In this document: one piece after another, positions 14,101 to 26,465 of the stretch
How the letters are laid out: each line of letters begins with the position of its first letter
Position numbering within the stretch: the stretch's first letter is position 1
Position numbers and translations under genes: made by a program
Assembly (NCBI GenBank): GCA_029216955.1
Contig: JANAVB010015600.1
Coordinates: forward strand, 37,136,153 to 37,200,152
Length of the DNA: 64,000 nucleotides
Source of the DNA: Iris pallida
Taxonomy: Eukaryota > Streptophyta > Magnoliopsida > Asparagales > Iridaceae
Reading direction: 5' to 3'
Notes under the pieces: generated by a model
What the model saw: the letters and a program-made list of their open reading frames with translations, nothing else
Database searches by the model: none
What the model was told of the DNA's origin: nothing

Positions 14101-14663
14101 ACGCGGACGAGCTGAGATGGTCGCTGGAAGCTTCCGGAGTTTTCTCTGTGCGATCGGCGAGGGCTGCGATCCACGAGAACGGCCAAGAACACTTCGTTGC
14201 ACGATTCTGGCACTCGTGCATCCCCAAGAAATGGTCATTCCTCCTGTGGAGAGTCACGAGAAAGAAATTGCCAACCGATGAGATCCTTAACTCCATCGGC
14301 TTTAGTCTGGCGTCAGCTTATAATTGTTGCGACGCTCGGCAGACGGAGACTATTGACCATATCTTCCGGGAGGGAAGCCTTCCCGACCAAACCTGGAGCA
14401 TCCTCAACCGCATCTACAACATCACAACAGGAGACGGGCGCTTTAACGATCTCCTGGCCCTCTGGGGAGTCACGTCCCATGGCCATCAGATCGTAGTAGC
14501 GGCTGCCACCTGGGTAATTTGGAAGAATCGCAACAAAGCAAGATACGAGGGTCACCAATATTCTGCCGAGCAGCTCATTCGGGAAATTAAACGGCAATGC
14601 CGCAAAAGGAGTTCACTGTGCTCCCACAGTCCACCAGCTTTCTGGCAACCCCTCTTCAGTTAG
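11112..14663 (+). CDS. LINE ORF2: endonuclease / reverse transcriptase
   Basis: The 1183-residue protein nicks target DNA and primes cDNA synthesis. An APE-type endonuclease spans about 1-225, with SWNVRG at the start, the acidic E in FIIIEPK, GDFN (134-137) and SDH (220-222). The reverse transcriptase follows: TPGPDGF (451-457), RDFRPISLC, IDMEKAYDRLDW, GVRQGDPLS and the catalytic FADD (D687, D688). A zf-RVT region begins near residue 1032 with FWHSCIPKKWSFLLWR and a Cys pair. There is no RNase H domain. Length and order are normal for plant L1-type LINEs and no lesion is visible. One oddity is EEQSDF where the family, and the second copy at 51610, has EQSGF. The ATG sits in ATGCTTAA, shared with the ORF1 stop, so termination-reinitiation is plausible. 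Confidence 0.97.
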   Translation: MLNILSWNVRGLANKPTLRRISSLRKIHKVDIFIIIEPKIPSKRLKSTQMALGLPITIAGRHDIWILGSKDVKLYIIQDFQQALSCWVTHPTLPERVILSTVHGSYVIAECKSLWNDLLDIYLHNTNTPWLCIGDFNAITHREKKIGGRPTPLSAMQDFNDFIFNAHLTLLQFKGSEFTWCNMQDGDCRQYSRLDRALTNARWHGMRISSTLSHLNSAESDHAPILVETNNNNHLSKKNFQFLDFWTEHPQFSSVVAEAWNSQDSTNPLTRVSNKLKATRKALSNWSKQAFGDIFQAIRVAKDDVARAKAKFLTDRSPAARSALNLTKAMLKFRLKVETDFWKQKARLKWDNDGDKNSKYFHACVNGKRNKLSIHHIFDEHGTIRTDHKGIQEAAVDYYTKLFSKETVHKDSSFLDQIPTIINDSDNALLDRPLSEQEVKDAVWALNEHSTPGPDGFTGVFFRSCWEIIKRDITDAAIAFLEGAHYPKAISSANLILIPKKDNPNSFRDFRPISLCTFTNKIISKIIATRMTDILPKIISEEQSDFVRGRNIQDNIMLAQELITCIKFPARGGNIAIKIDMEKAYDRLDWQFMIWVFRAFRFLENWTNTVWRSVSNSWFSTIINGQSERFFKSSRGVRQGDPLSSTIFIIAADALSRNLNNMANTPNFQQYHTASGCPTITHLAFADDLLIFSFGDVGSMEVVHNTLTRYSTYSGQKINHSKSIIYAHHSIKIENATSLTNLTSFSVAHPPFNYLGCPLVYGRSNASIFENLITKIRNKIEGWHNATLSPGSKIILINHVLNSVPIHTLAACSPTKKVLESIEQIFCTFFWGHNDGKDKHHWASWDVIATLIATGGLGFTKLNDIVKAISMKLWWKLRTNENLWTRFMKARYFKYIHPVMARANSRSNSAWRHILRGRKLAEPAIRLHLGDGKANFFLERWIGDSLIPNTPGAPSNSRIKDLWNPTNNEWFWGRIRDWASNETVDSIRQQGLIIGPNADELRWSLEASGVFSVRSARAAIHENGQEHFVARFWHSCIPKKWSFLLWRVTRKKLPTDEILNSIGFSLASAYNCCDARQTETIDHIFREGSLPDQTWSILNRIYNITTGDGRFNDLLALWGVTSHGHQIVVAAATWVIWKNRNKARYEGHQYSAEQLIREIKRQCRKRSSLCSHSPPAFWQPLFS

Positions 14664-14730
14664 TTTTGGCGGGTGCGGTCGCCCCCCTGTCTTTTTGAAG
14701 GTTTCAGGCTTTTTGCCTTGTACTATCATC

Positions 14731-14751
14731 AGGCTTCGGCATTTTGAGCCT
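14731..14751 (+). promoter_or_regulatory. LINE 3' UTR hairpin
   Basis: AGGCT and AGCCT arms flank a TCGGCATTTTG loop shortly before the A-tail. The second LINE copy, whose 3' UTR is otherwise different, keeps the same element at 53656-53678 with arms TAGGC and GCCTA. A 3' hairpin read by the reverse transcriptase is known for stringent-type L1 elements. That role here is inferred. Confidence 0.65.
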
Positions 14752-14778
14752 TGATTAAAAAAGAAGAGGTTTATGGAG

Positions 14779-15210
<432 letters not shown>

Positions 15211-15622
15211 ATATATAAATATATGTAAATATGTTGTATATATAAATATATGTAAAAAAAAATGTATACGTGTATATGTGTATGTATATATATAAATATA
15301 TATGGTTGTAAATATGTATGTATGTATAAATGTATATAGATATATGTGTGTTTGTGTATATATATAAATATATTTGTATGTATATACATATATACTAGAC
15401 TAAATAAGAATAAAACAAAAAGCAAAACCTAACCAATCCTAGCCTTTCCAATGGGCCGAGCCCAAGCTCAGCCGAGCAAAGCCCCAAACCGGCGCTAATA
15501 ACAGCAGCAAGCAAACTCATTCAAAGCCCCACAGCCCGAACTAATCCCCACAGAAACATCAAGCAGCAGCGGCCCAACCACCCTCAAACCCCAAACCGCA
15601 GCACAGCCAAACAGAGAGGACA

Positions 15623-15626
<4 letters not shown>

Positions 15627-15680
<54 letters not shown>
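15627..15680. repeat. (TA)n in 3' LTR
   Basis: This is the counterpart of the 3733-3849 block of the 5' LTR, shorter and without the A-tract. Confidence 0.95.
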
Positions 15681-15683
<3 letters not shown>

Positions 15684-17198
15684 CAAGACGTGGAGCGGAG
15701 GAGTATCTCGAAAACCATAACGTCGCCATCTTCCTACTCTAGGCGGCCACCCCGACGGCCATGCGTCGCCGGAGGACCGCCGGCGGCTAGCTGCGCACGC
15801 GCGGACAGTGCGCACAAGCACAGAGCAAAGGCAGCAGCAAGGCGACTTCACGGTACAATTTCTCCGTCCATGATTACTCATTTTACGATCTGTAAAGTAT
15901 TTTAGAAAGCCTACTAGACCCTCTTCAAACCCCTTCAGGTGGATTTTATTCTATGACAGTAGAAACCCCAAAAAATCGACACAAAGTCGATCAAATAACT
16001 GACTGAAAACAGAGCATAAGACAGTCCATACACCCGTATTCGAGGATCGATTCCGATCGATCCAGTAAACGTTTTAAAATTCCACTTGAACATAGTTATA
16101 GACAACATATAGGGCTTCACGACCCAATTTGCAGAACCCGATTACATCGACTACACGCCAAGAAATCAGATCCCAAACTTTGACAAAAACCTATTTTCAA
16201 AACTTAGAAAATTGTCCAATACGATGTGCGTCCCACCAATCCGGGCGACGTGGTCGCGAATCGAAAGCATCGAAAGGTGTATATCGACTTTGTGGACGTG
16301 TGGGCTTTGACAGAATTTAAATTGGTCGCGTGTGTGCGACGAATTTGATGCTTATCCGTCAAAATTTACCGTATTGGCCTCTGTATAAATTTCCTAATTA
16401 CTTTTTGCATGTTCGTCAGATAGAGACAAAGCTTGTGCCAACAGGACCGTATCATTTTTTTGGTCCTGTATGCCAAGCTTGGTCCGATTCCGAGACAGTT
16501 GATCAGATTGCCGTTTCGCAGGCCCCACGGTCCGACTCAACGGACGATTTTGTGCACGGCCTACCAGAATCCACAATTGGATATAACGTTGGGTTCGTAT
16601 CATCAAAACGAATCTATAGACATGTAGTTTAATGACTTTAGAGACTATTGACTTTGGCACAATTTTTGGTACAAAGCGGGTCCAACGACGGACATCGTTT
16701 TTGTCCAAAATTATCGTTTTGCTCCTGTGTCCAGAATTAGACTTAAGGACAGACAATTCTAGCTAATTTGACTATTCTGAGAATGTTGGTAATATCTGTT
16801 TCAGCTTTCGGAGACAGTTATGATGATTTGGACTTTATGGCTCACTAGTTGATTATATTTTGTGGGATCTGCGTGCAATCTCCAGGCAAGATACCTTGCC
16901 TCCCTCTATAATTCATTTTCATGCTTATAGGTCATCTGTTTTAGTAGGTTATATTCAGTTACCTTAGTTGCTATAGATTTATATGATACCAAGTTTACTA
17001 GTTTATTGTCTTACTTGTATATCAGTATTTCCTGACTTGATAGCGTTGTTACACCAGGCTTGATTCACATTATGGTTCATACTAGAGTAGTCCTTACCTG
17101 TGTCACGGCTGAGTTGTACCGTGTCATCACTTATATGTTGACTGAGTCGTGTCTGCAAGTATGTGTAATTGAACTGCTATTCCTGTATAGTTCCCATA

Positions 17199-17312
17199 AC
17201 CTGCGAGTCCACATACAGGAAAAGGGTTTTCTATTGCACCTGCGAGTCCACACACGGGGTGAGGGTGACTTGTCTTGAAACTGACCTGTGAGTCCACGTC
17301 GGGGCGAGGGTT
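17199..17312 (+). repeat. CpG-bearing tandem repeat in 3' LTR
   Basis: This is the same three-unit CTGCGAGTCCACA array as in the 5' LTR at 5358. The units have decayed independently: GGGGCGAGGGT in one LTR corresponds to AGGAAAAGGGT in the other. Confidence 0.8.
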
Positions 17313-17909
17313 GGTATTCCATTGATCTCTTGTTTACTTATTCTTACAGCAGTTCATTTATGCATAGTTGATCCCGTATCCGTGTTCATAGTTACCTGTC
17401 AGTAGCCACATGTCAGTCTCATGTCTAGTTCCTATTTATACCCTGTTTATATTATTACATGATTAAACTGTTAGATAGACATGTTTTATGTAACTTGCTA
17501 TGTTACCTGAGGACCTGATGATCTCTTCAGGTAGCTGATTGCATGGAGTTAGTTAGCGGCTCATGATGGTAGTGATTGCACTTGCAGGGATACAGGTATT
17601 TGCTTGTGATATTTTTTTATTATTCTCTCGTACTTTATATTCCACGCCATAATATATTCTGCTTATTTTATAGACTCATATCATTCTTGGAGTCTAATCG
17701 GACAATATGCTAATGGGCTGAGACCATGACCTATACTTGTTCATTCTTGTTTATATGATTTCTGTGGATTGAGATATAGTTTAGATTAGACATGATACCA
17801 TGACCTTGACATCTTATACGTACTCGAGTCGGGCTGGAGTCCGCTCGATACGTAGTTGGCTTGCTCACGAGCTCGTGTCCGAAAAGCGGGTGCGGGTCGT
17901 GACATAGTC

Positions 17910-20900
17910 TATGTGGGATGTTGGATGTTTGTGTGTGTATATTCATGCGGGTATTAGTCCGCCCAAAGGAAGGTTAATACTTAGCCGAATTGCACACATA
18001 CTTGTGGTGATAAATGTGTGACAATTGTAAGATTTGCATGTGAATAATAACCCGATCCAAAGATAGGCTTATTATTTGACATGACTTATTGTCAACGTTT
18101 GATCATTACACCAAGAGTACTACTTGCAGTTAATATCACTGTCCAAAGACTTGATATTAATGACGTACTAGGTATCTTAAGATGGGGTTCACCATTATTT
18201 GAATTTGTTTGACTATATTTTACTCTTTGGTTATTAGTTAGAGCATGTTTGTCTATTTATTTTTGTTCTCTTTACAGTTAATGTTGCTACAATATCTGCC
18301 AATAAGAATTTAATTTTCATGGGATAAAATTTAAAGGCAAAAAAAAATAAATACAGAAGCTGCTAAGGGTCCAGCTCAAAAAATAATAATAATATAAAAC
18401 TAAGAGTTAATTATTTCTTTTGTGACAAGCTAGGACACATAAAAAAGAAATATACAAAGTACCACGCATGGCGTATAAAGAAAAGTACATTTCCAAATTT
18501 GATCTTTTCTGACATTAATTTAGATTTAGTACCTAAAAACACGTGGTGGTTAGATTCTGGTGCTACTACCCATATTAGTGTTTATAGACAAGGTTGTCTG
18601 AGCTACCGAAGCCAATTGATGGTGAAAGATACATCTATGTGGGTGACGACAAATCTGTAGAAGTAAAAGCAATATGATATTTTAGGTTATTTTTAGGAAC
18701 CGATTATTATTTGGATTTGATAGACACTTTTATTGTACCGTCTTTTAGACGAAATTCAGTTTCAGTTTTCTTAATGGACAAATCTGGTTATCATTGTTCA
18801 TTTGGAAATAATAAGTTTAGTCTATCTTTAAATCCAAATATTATTGGTAACGGTTCCCTTAAGGTTTATGATAACCTATATTCTTTTAAAACTATTGCAT
18901 CTTAGAATAAAACCTTGCAAGTGGAGTCATGTGGTACTAAATGCAAAATTAACAATAAATGTTTTTAGTCTCATTATGACATAAGCGATTAGGTCACATT
19001 TCTAGAAATAGAGTTGAACGATTTGTGTATGATGATATTGGATTTTATTGACTTTATAGACTTTAATGTCTATATTAATGTGTAAAGGAAATACAGACCA
19101 AAGTTAAATTGTAAACAGCTACTTTATTGGCTATGCTGACAGATCGATGGGTTAATAATTATACGGTCCCACATAAATGAATTTTTTTTTTGAGACAAAA
19201 AGTGTAATATTTTTTGAGGATGTTGAGTTTGGGGGAGAAATAAAGTCAAAGACATTATCTTTGAGGAGGAATCGATTGTGATTCCTACTATCACTTTTGA
19301 CGATGTGCAGAATTTTGTACCTGTCATTGATCAAGAAATAAATTCGGAGCCTCAACAAGACAATGTCGAATTACCTCTACAAGTCGTTATTCAGATACCT
19401 TGACAAGATAATGTAGCGGTACCCCTATTCAAGATAAGGTAATTATTTCTGAGGAACAAACTCAACAACCTCAAGAACCGGTAATGTTAAGATGGTTCAC
19501 AAGAGAAAGAAGAAATATAATTTCTGATAATATTGTCATATTTCTCTAGGAACGTGAGAAAAACTATAGAATATTGGAAGGTGATTCAATCATCTTCCGT
19601 CAGGCCATGGAAAGTTCTAACTCTTAAAAGTGGATTGAGGAAATAAATAAGGAGTATAAGTCTATGCAAGACAATAAAGTTTAGGAACTTGTCACATTAC
19701 CAAAAGATACGAACTTCATTGGTTGAAAATGGACATTTAAAACCAATAAAGATTCGAAAGGATAATGTGGAGAGGTATAAAGTACGTCTTGAAGCTAGTG
19801 ACTTTACTCAAAAGTTAACGATTGATTTTAAAGAGACTTTCTCTTCGGTATCTTCGAAATACTCTTTTAAAACAATCACATCACTTGTTGCACATTTTGA
19901 TCTTGAGTTACATTAAATGGATGTCCAAATTGTGTTTCTCAATGGTAACATCGATGAAACAATTTAGGGTGCATGCAAAAAACTTTGTGTCGAAAGACCC
20001 AAAGAATATGGTTTGCAAATTGACAAAATCTATTCATGGACTCAAGCAGAATTCTCGTCGAAGGTACTTAAAGTTTAACCAGTGATTATCTCGTTTGGTT
20101 TTTGAGATAAACACTATTAAAGATTGTGTATATCACAAGTTCAGTGGGAGTAAACAATTTTCTTTAGTTATATATGTTGATGACATACTGCTTGCCAAAA
20201 ATGATATAGGTATATTGTACGATACTAAAAATTTCTACCAAACAACTTTCAGAAGAAAAATCTTGGTATCGTTTCTTTTGTATTAGGAATCCAGATATAC
20301 CGTGATCATTCTCGGGATATTCTTGGATTATCACGAAAGATTTATATCAATAAAGTGCTTAAAAGATTTGGCATACAGGAATGCAATAATGTGACAACCC
20401 TTTCGTTAAAGGAGACAAGTGCAGTCTCAGTCAAGTACCCTAAGATTAGCCTTAAAATTAAGAAAATACAATAGATTTTCCATTCATGACCAGTTGTAGG
20501 AAGTCTAATGTATGCTCAAGTATGTACGCGTTAGGATATTGCGTACATATTCAGATGTTAGGCAGATATTTTAAGCAAATATGGATGGATCATTGGGTAG
20601 CAGCCAAACTACTTAAGTAATTAATAGAGAACAAAGAATTATATGCTCTTTGTAGGAGATCGGATAATTTTAGAGATCATAAGGTATTCCGACTCCGATT
20701 TTGATGGATGCCAACACAGCAGGAGATCCACATCAGGTTATATTGATTGGTGGAGATATATTTTAGATTAGTATCAAACATGCACTCATAATTTCTTCTA
20801 CCATGGCAACAAGGTTTATAACATGTTGTTAGACATCTATTCAAGAAATATGGTTGTAAAATTTTGTCACAAGGCTGCACCTACAGTACGGTGTTGAAAG

Positions 20901-21573
20901 ACCAAATAAATTATGGTGTGACAATAAATTAGCAGTACTGTATTCCAATAACAACAGAAACTTATATAAGTCAAGGATATTGACATAAAGTTTCTAGTTG
21001 TGAAGGAAAGAATTCAGAATGGTTAAAATGTCCATCTAGCACATTAGGACAAACTCCATGTTAACGGATCCGCTCACAAAAGTATTAACAACCAAGGTCT
21101 TTCATGAGCATACTGCTCCTATGGGTGTTAATTAAGAATATGGCAATATAGTAGGAGTTTGTTTTTTATGTATTTGGGTGCTATTTAGTTTTGGACACAT
21201 TTGTGTATTAAAGTATTTTGGATATTTATCTGATCAGATATATGAAAATTCAGTTCATTCTGTTTTTCATTATGTTAAAGTATTGATCTCACTAAAGTTA
21301 AGGAGGACCAGTCGGAAATAGACATATATTGATCACATTGCGTGTAATTTCCATGCTACGCATCCATGATTGATTTATGTCGTTTAGCTATATTGGTATA
21401 TGTGACCATTGATGGTTTAGTTACGCTATATGTGACGAAGGCCGCTTTGATCCTATGTTGATATGGTTAATGGACGAGATTGTCCGGATATACCCTAAGG
21501 ATTAAGATAGCAATTTATGAGCTCACTAAGGTTAACACAATTATAAAGTTACATATGTAGCCCAGTAGAAGAT
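17910..21573 (+). pseudogene. Decayed Ty1-copia gag-pol
   Basis: Fragments appear in copia order with many stops and shifts. A zinc-knuckle relic (CDKLGHIKKKYTKY, 18431 on) has lost cysteines. The protease motif WWLDSGATTH lies near 18546. A GAG-pre-integrase relic (RLGHISRNRVER) is near 18988. The end of integrase (GYADRSMG) is near 19131. Reverse transcriptase spans 19640-20286 with FKTNKDSKG, THFDLELH-like and YVDDILLA (20173 on). RNase H follows (GSLMYAQVCTR, 20498 on). The integrase core between about 19080 and 19130 is gone. The gypsy element interrupts the left part, as its TAGTC duplication shows. Confidence 0.85.
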
Positions 21574-22047
21574 TGTTGGAATTATTCAATAATTAAGGGG
21601 CCACACATGTAAAATTAATTGTGTTTGGGCTATCTAAATAATTAAGCCAAATTAAAGTGGTCTATTTGAAAATTGGCTTAAGGGTATAATTGTCATGGAA
21701 TTAATGTGTAGATACCGGAGATAATTCTAATTTAATGAGGGGCCAAATTAGAAATATTAAAATATATAAATATATGTATTCATTAGGGTTATGGTTCCCA
21801 ACTTATACGGCCACCAAAAGAGATATTTTCTTTTTTTTTCTCTTCTGCATCCCCATCAACAGAAAGAGAGGGACAAAGGATTCAGATTCCTCTTTGTCAT
21901 TAAGGGTCGTAGCAAGTTGGAAGATCGAACCCAATAAAGAGACATTCTCTTCAAGCTCCATCAAGTCTAGCAATGGATTCAGGTATGCTTCCACAATTTA
22001 ATTTATGTTCTTTATCTCATGAACCAACAGGCATTAAAATTATAACA
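21574..22047 (+). repeat. Probable 3' LTR of the decayed copia element
   Basis: It starts TGTTGGAATTATTCAATAAT after a purine-rich stretch (CAGTAGAAGA) and plausibly ends ATAACA at 22047. That length (474 bp) is normal for copia. The matching 5' LTR was not found, so the right boundary is a judgement. Confidence 0.6.
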
Positions 22048-23686
22048 CTCTTTCGACAGCCAGAAGTGGCAGAGGAAGCTCCTATTTCTCTCACACTCTC
22101 TTCTTCCCTCTTCTTTAGTTTTTTTTTCCTTCTTCAACTTCTCTACATTTAGAGAATCTCTTTATTCAGAGAAGAAATATCTTCTCATCACCATTTCCTA
22201 GAAAACAACACTGATGTTGTTGATTTTTTTTTCTTTTCTATTTATTTATTTATTTACTTATTATTACAATCGTTATTTTATTATTAATGTTTATTTAATA
22301 TTAATATGTATATATGTAAATAGATACATATCAATATAAGTAATAATTTTGTTATTAAATAAATATATATACAATAATTTTCTGAAAAACCTATCTTGTA
22401 ATAAAATATATGTTATATGGGCTTTGGTCCTATATCTATTCTTTTCAAAATTGGATATTGAAACCTAAAATATATTATTTTATTATTTTATGATATTTTA
22501 AATAAAGCTTTTTGACCTAAAAATATTATCGTATTATTTTCTATCCAAATTAAAATGTTGGTTTTGACCTAAACTGATTTTCAAAGTATTTATCTAAGTT
22601 TATTTTAACCAATAAAATATAGTTTTCTAGTATTATAAATATTTTTTTAAAAAGTTATATATATTTATCAGAACGAATTCCTTCAAATCACATTTTGTCC
22701 ATGGCTAGTCGTTTGTTTCCTATTCTCTTGCAAATTTTGAGTTTCCTTATATCGTTCATAGCTAATTTGGCTATTCCGGACTCAATGGAATAGTCTGTCC
22801 CATCATCTGAGATCATCTTGCGTAGTTTTGACATATGAGACTATTTCTGTGCCAATATGAACATATAAAGACAGTCAACTTCAAATCAAACCGAGACAAG
22901 TACTCGTTTGCTTTCATGTTCATTTACTTTATATTGTTATATTTCACTTACAGATGATATTTCCCGTATTTTGACTATTTACACACATGAGAGTTGAGTG
23001 ATTGACTAATGTTCATGTTTTCTTATTGTTATCTTGATCGCTATCGTGATAGTGTCTACATGATTGTGCGGTATAGATATTAGAAGGGTATAATTACTAG
23101 GCATGTGGACAAAGCCCGATTGTATTGTTGGCAACTCTCCCGTTTACGGGGGCAGGCCTTTTATATCCTCATCATTCGCCTAATTTGTCTGTGTAGGAAC
23201 GTTGTACTTCTCATGACACGTGCACTATTATTTTTTATATGAGTCTCTGTCTTTCATACTTGCTACTTTCTTGTTTAGTTTATCATCTTGTATGTTTTTT
23301 GTTCATATTGTTCATGTTTCCCTTGATCATAGTTTCCATGTTTAGTGTAATATTGCTTTATATTGTATTTGTATTGTGATGGCTAAACTTGTACTTGTTC
23401 CAATCCTGACTGGATATATTTTTTAATTGAAAGGCACTTGATGACTTGCTGTATTGCTTTGGGTTCTTTCGGGTGGAGTAAGAGGTATCTTGGAGGTCGA
23501 CCATAGATTCTAGTTAGATTAGATGGTTTATGAACTAAAATATTATTTAGCGGGTTTGTTCCTGAATATTATTTTGAGGTTCATTAGATTTGTAAATTGA
23601 ATAGTTATTGTGAATGAGCAAATAAATAATTTTTATGAGTAAATATTATGTTGATGATTGTTATTAAGGTCTAGACAACGTACTAC
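22048..23686. other. LTR-like and AT-rich sequence, no gene seen
   Basis: The part 22700-23680 has the word content of the other LTR remnants, for example TTCGGGTGGAGTAAG and CCTGACTGGATA, which echo 437-795. I found no domain, terminal repeat or RNA gene. Confidence 0.45.
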
Positions 23687-25239
23687 TGTCACGCCCCAAA
23701 ACCAAAATACTGGAGAGTGGGGACAGGTACAGCCAGCTACGTACATTGAAGTGCAACCCACCTCGCAATACGGTCACAGCTGTCTAGATGCATGAGGGTT
23801 TATCTACAAGCTAACAGTCTCTTATGGTCAAGAACAAGCCTAGTGGCTCAATCTCAAGCAAGCAAATAATTGTTACAAGATGTTAGATCATCAGACATAC
23901 AAAGTAAGGCGTCCCAAACATTTCATATTCAGATGATCATGAAGCTAGCCATACAAAATGCGAGACTAGCATGAGTTAAGTCATACATGATCAACCCTAG
24001 GATTTGTCAATCATGTTACAGCCCTTAAGCAGACGTAAATAAAGTTTCAACATGAACTAATACGTGCTCGGAGGCTAAACGCCTTAAAAGAATAAGTTAC
24101 ATTATAGTAGGAGAGCAAAATAAGAAAATCCACTCGTTGCCATGGTTACGCCTGGTGTTCACCATCTGGCTGGAAGACAGGTAGATCCTCAGGTATCACT
24201 CCAAAATCTGGCCGTACAAAACTAGCTGGGTCAGACCCCAGAAAGAGCAAGTGCCACAAGGGGGGCTCCACTTAGGAACTAAAACTAGCATAAACAGAAT
24301 AGAAGAACTGAAAAAATAACATAATTAAATAACACAAAAGACGTGCTTTAAAGAACATACTAGCTTGTATTAAGATAACATGAGGTGGAATATAATTTCC
24401 ATGTTAATCATGAGATAATTATTCAGGCACGGCCAATCAAGTCCTACAGCTTGATATCATTAGCTAACTAGGGTTGTCACAGGCCTAGTTACTAACAAAA
24501 TGCAATAAGATGTTACCGTAATCACAAGCCCTGCGGACTATCCAGGTTATCCAGGCGGGATTACAAGAGTTATCAAGATTACTGGTGTACTTTAGTACTC
24601 ATGATTTAAGAAGTACAACACATGAAAGTGTACTGGAAATGTACCCTACTCGTAGACAGGCTACAAGTCCACAGGTGTGGCCGGGATAACGAGATCGCCT
24701 ATAACTGGGAAATCTCTCTATATGAACTACTTGATCAATCTAGTCAGATTCATTATGAATCCCTAACCGTCATAACCAGAAATCCATGTCCTAGATATGA
24801 TGTAAGACAAGACAGGTAGCTTGTACAGGCACAATCAACTACGAAGTCAAGGAAAGAGTTACCCTAGCAAGACAGGAATAGCTGTCACAACTATAATCAA
24901 GATTATACATGTCATGCCAGGTTTACTTGTCATGTCAAGAGTACTTGTCAGGAGTGCGCCTCGACGGGCCACTATCAAGATGGGTTCATATTATCATGCT
25001 CAAGCTACTAATTCAAGATCATCAAGTGGTCAAGTAGGGTCACCGTAATTTAGGCCAAGTACATAAACATACAAGGAAGATCAAATACATTTATGGGTGA
25101 TTTGAAACTATCAGTTACATATGAACTCCAATTTAAATGAGGCAGGAAGATTATTGAAGCCAAGACGAAGATCTACAACTTTCATGTTTCGAGTTTTTCA
25201 AGATTTTAGCTAGAAAACATCTTAACCAAGCAAAAACAG

Positions 25240-25600
25240 TCATTTAGGGTGATTCGCGCACGGGCGCACAACGCGCGGGGGCAAAACTGGCCACGGCACA
25301 CTGATCGTGCAAGCACTGTACCTGGCGTACGACAAACGAATCGCGCGGGCATACGGTGCACAAAATGTGCAGCGTGTGAATGCACGGTGCGGAGGCACCG
25401 TGCATGGCAGAAAATCGTACGGGCGTGCGACACGGGAAACACGCAGCGCGCAGATGCATGGTGCGCGACAGAAAAGCACACGGGCATACGGCAGGAGAAA
25501 CGCGCAGCGCGTATGGCACGGAGGCATAGCGCGCAGGCGCGCACGGCACAGTTCATCGTCCCGACAACACCAAAGATGTGCCAGAATCCATGAATACAAA
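25240..25600 (-). repeat. GC-rich palindromic array of LTR copy 1
   Basis: Dense, irregular repeats of GCGCG, CACGGCA and GTGCACGG words are present. They include a perfect 10-bp stem (TGCACGGTGC at 25381 and GCACCGTGCA at 25395) with a 4-nt loop. The Cys/Arg-rich open frames in all directions here are products of the base bias. Confidence 0.8.
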
Positions 25601-25860
25601 ATGCCATAATTTCGCCATACGAAGTCGAAATCAAGCGGTTCAAAAGCCAAAATTAGGTAGAATTAAATTTCCCACAACATAGAACCATTAGATCTAGGAA
25701 ATAACAAACTTAGAGAGATAAAAACCAAGACAAATGAGAAAAATTACAAACTTAGATCTATAAAAATGTAACCATCAAAACCAAAAACTCTAAGTTCTAA
25801 AGAGGTTTGGAATCAAGTAAGAAAGACAATGGAACAATAAAATTTGAGATCTATAATGAA

Positions 25861-25875
25861 GCAAGTTGCACTTGC
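25861..25875 (-). promoter_or_regulatory. Conserved GCAAGTGC hairpin / splice-donor-like element
   Basis: On the minus strand AGGCAAGTGCAACTTGC follows the CT-rich leader. Arms GCAAGT and ACTTGC are perfectly complementary. The same element recurs at 28170 and 47015. AG|GCAAGT also resembles a GC-type 5' splice site. Confidence 0.55.
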
Positions 25876-25957
25876 CTAGGGCTTGGTAGGTAGGAGGAGT
25901 AAATGAAGAAGAAGAAGAAGGTAGAGAAGTAAATGAAAAGTAAATAAAGATAGAGAG

Positions 25958-25978
25958 AGGAGTTGGTATATATACCAA
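25958..25978 (-). promoter_or_regulatory. TATA box of LTR copy 1
   Basis: GGTATATATACC lies about 100 nt upstream (minus strand) of the GCAAGT element and is followed by a CT-rich leader, as in the other LTR copies. Confidence 0.6.
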
Positions 25979-26266
25979 GCCAACTCATCTCAACCCAACC
26001 CCAAACCAAACCAAACCAAGCCAAGTTAACATGCCATGATGAACCAAGGTGAACCAAACCAAACTAAACTAAGTCAAGATTAAACCAAGATTAGGCTAAG
26101 CTAGACAAGTCAAAATACGGGTCACTTGACAAATATCAGAATTTCGTACACGTATACTGAAAATATGTATAAGGAAAAACAAAAGTCACAACTACCGTCG
26201 ATGCTGCGTCGTAGGCTGGACTTGGCCACGTACTTGTATCCCGAAAAGTGGGAGCGGGTCACGACA

Positions 26267-26458
26267 TGCACCACGACAGGTTACTATAATATAAGCAAAG
26301 AAGGCATGTAACAAGAGTGTGCCACGACGGGCCACTATCATGCAAAGCTAGACATGACATGGAATAGACTACAAGGTACAATAAAATTCTGGAAGACATG
26401 GCAATATTCGGGCAAACATATCATAGCATAAAATAAGAAAGCATATCATGGCATATAA
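26267..26458 (-). repeat. LTR fragment left of the CACTA insertion
   Basis: CACGACAGGTTACTATA, the CACGACGGGCCACTATCATG words and the CATATCATGGCATA repeats resemble LTR sequence. The GGCATATAATAAGAAA-type repeats resume at 37200, beyond the CACTA element, so this is one LTR split by the insertion. Confidence 0.6.
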
Positions 26459-26465
26459 TACTACA

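Larger units (their letters stand above)
23687..26266 (-). repeat. Inverted LTR (probable solo LTR), copy 1
   Basis: On the minus strand it starts TGTCGTGACCCGCTCCC and ends GGGGCGTGACA. The end matches, inverted, the ends of the solo LTRs at 30745 and 49575. Inside, on the minus strand, are a TATA box, a CT-rich leader, the GCAAGTGCAACTTGC element and a GC-rich palindromic array. The flanking pentamers (ACTAC and TGCAC) do not match, so it may be a recombined or truncated end rather than a clean solo LTR. Confidence 0.75.

Noticed and set aside
11571..14597. Antisense and other-frame ORFs over LINE ORF2 (for example 13607-14296 minus, 11609-12223 minus)
   Set aside because: They mirror the high-confidence ORF2 frame and show no domain of their own.
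25206..25650. Overlapping Cys/Arg/Ala-rich ORFs on both strands
   Set aside because: They overlap in four frames within a GC-rich repeat array and reflect composition, not coding.
23682..26271. Clean solo LTR with TSD at 23687-26266
   Set aside because: The flanking pentamers ACTAC and TGCAC do not match. I kept the LTR call but not the TSD.
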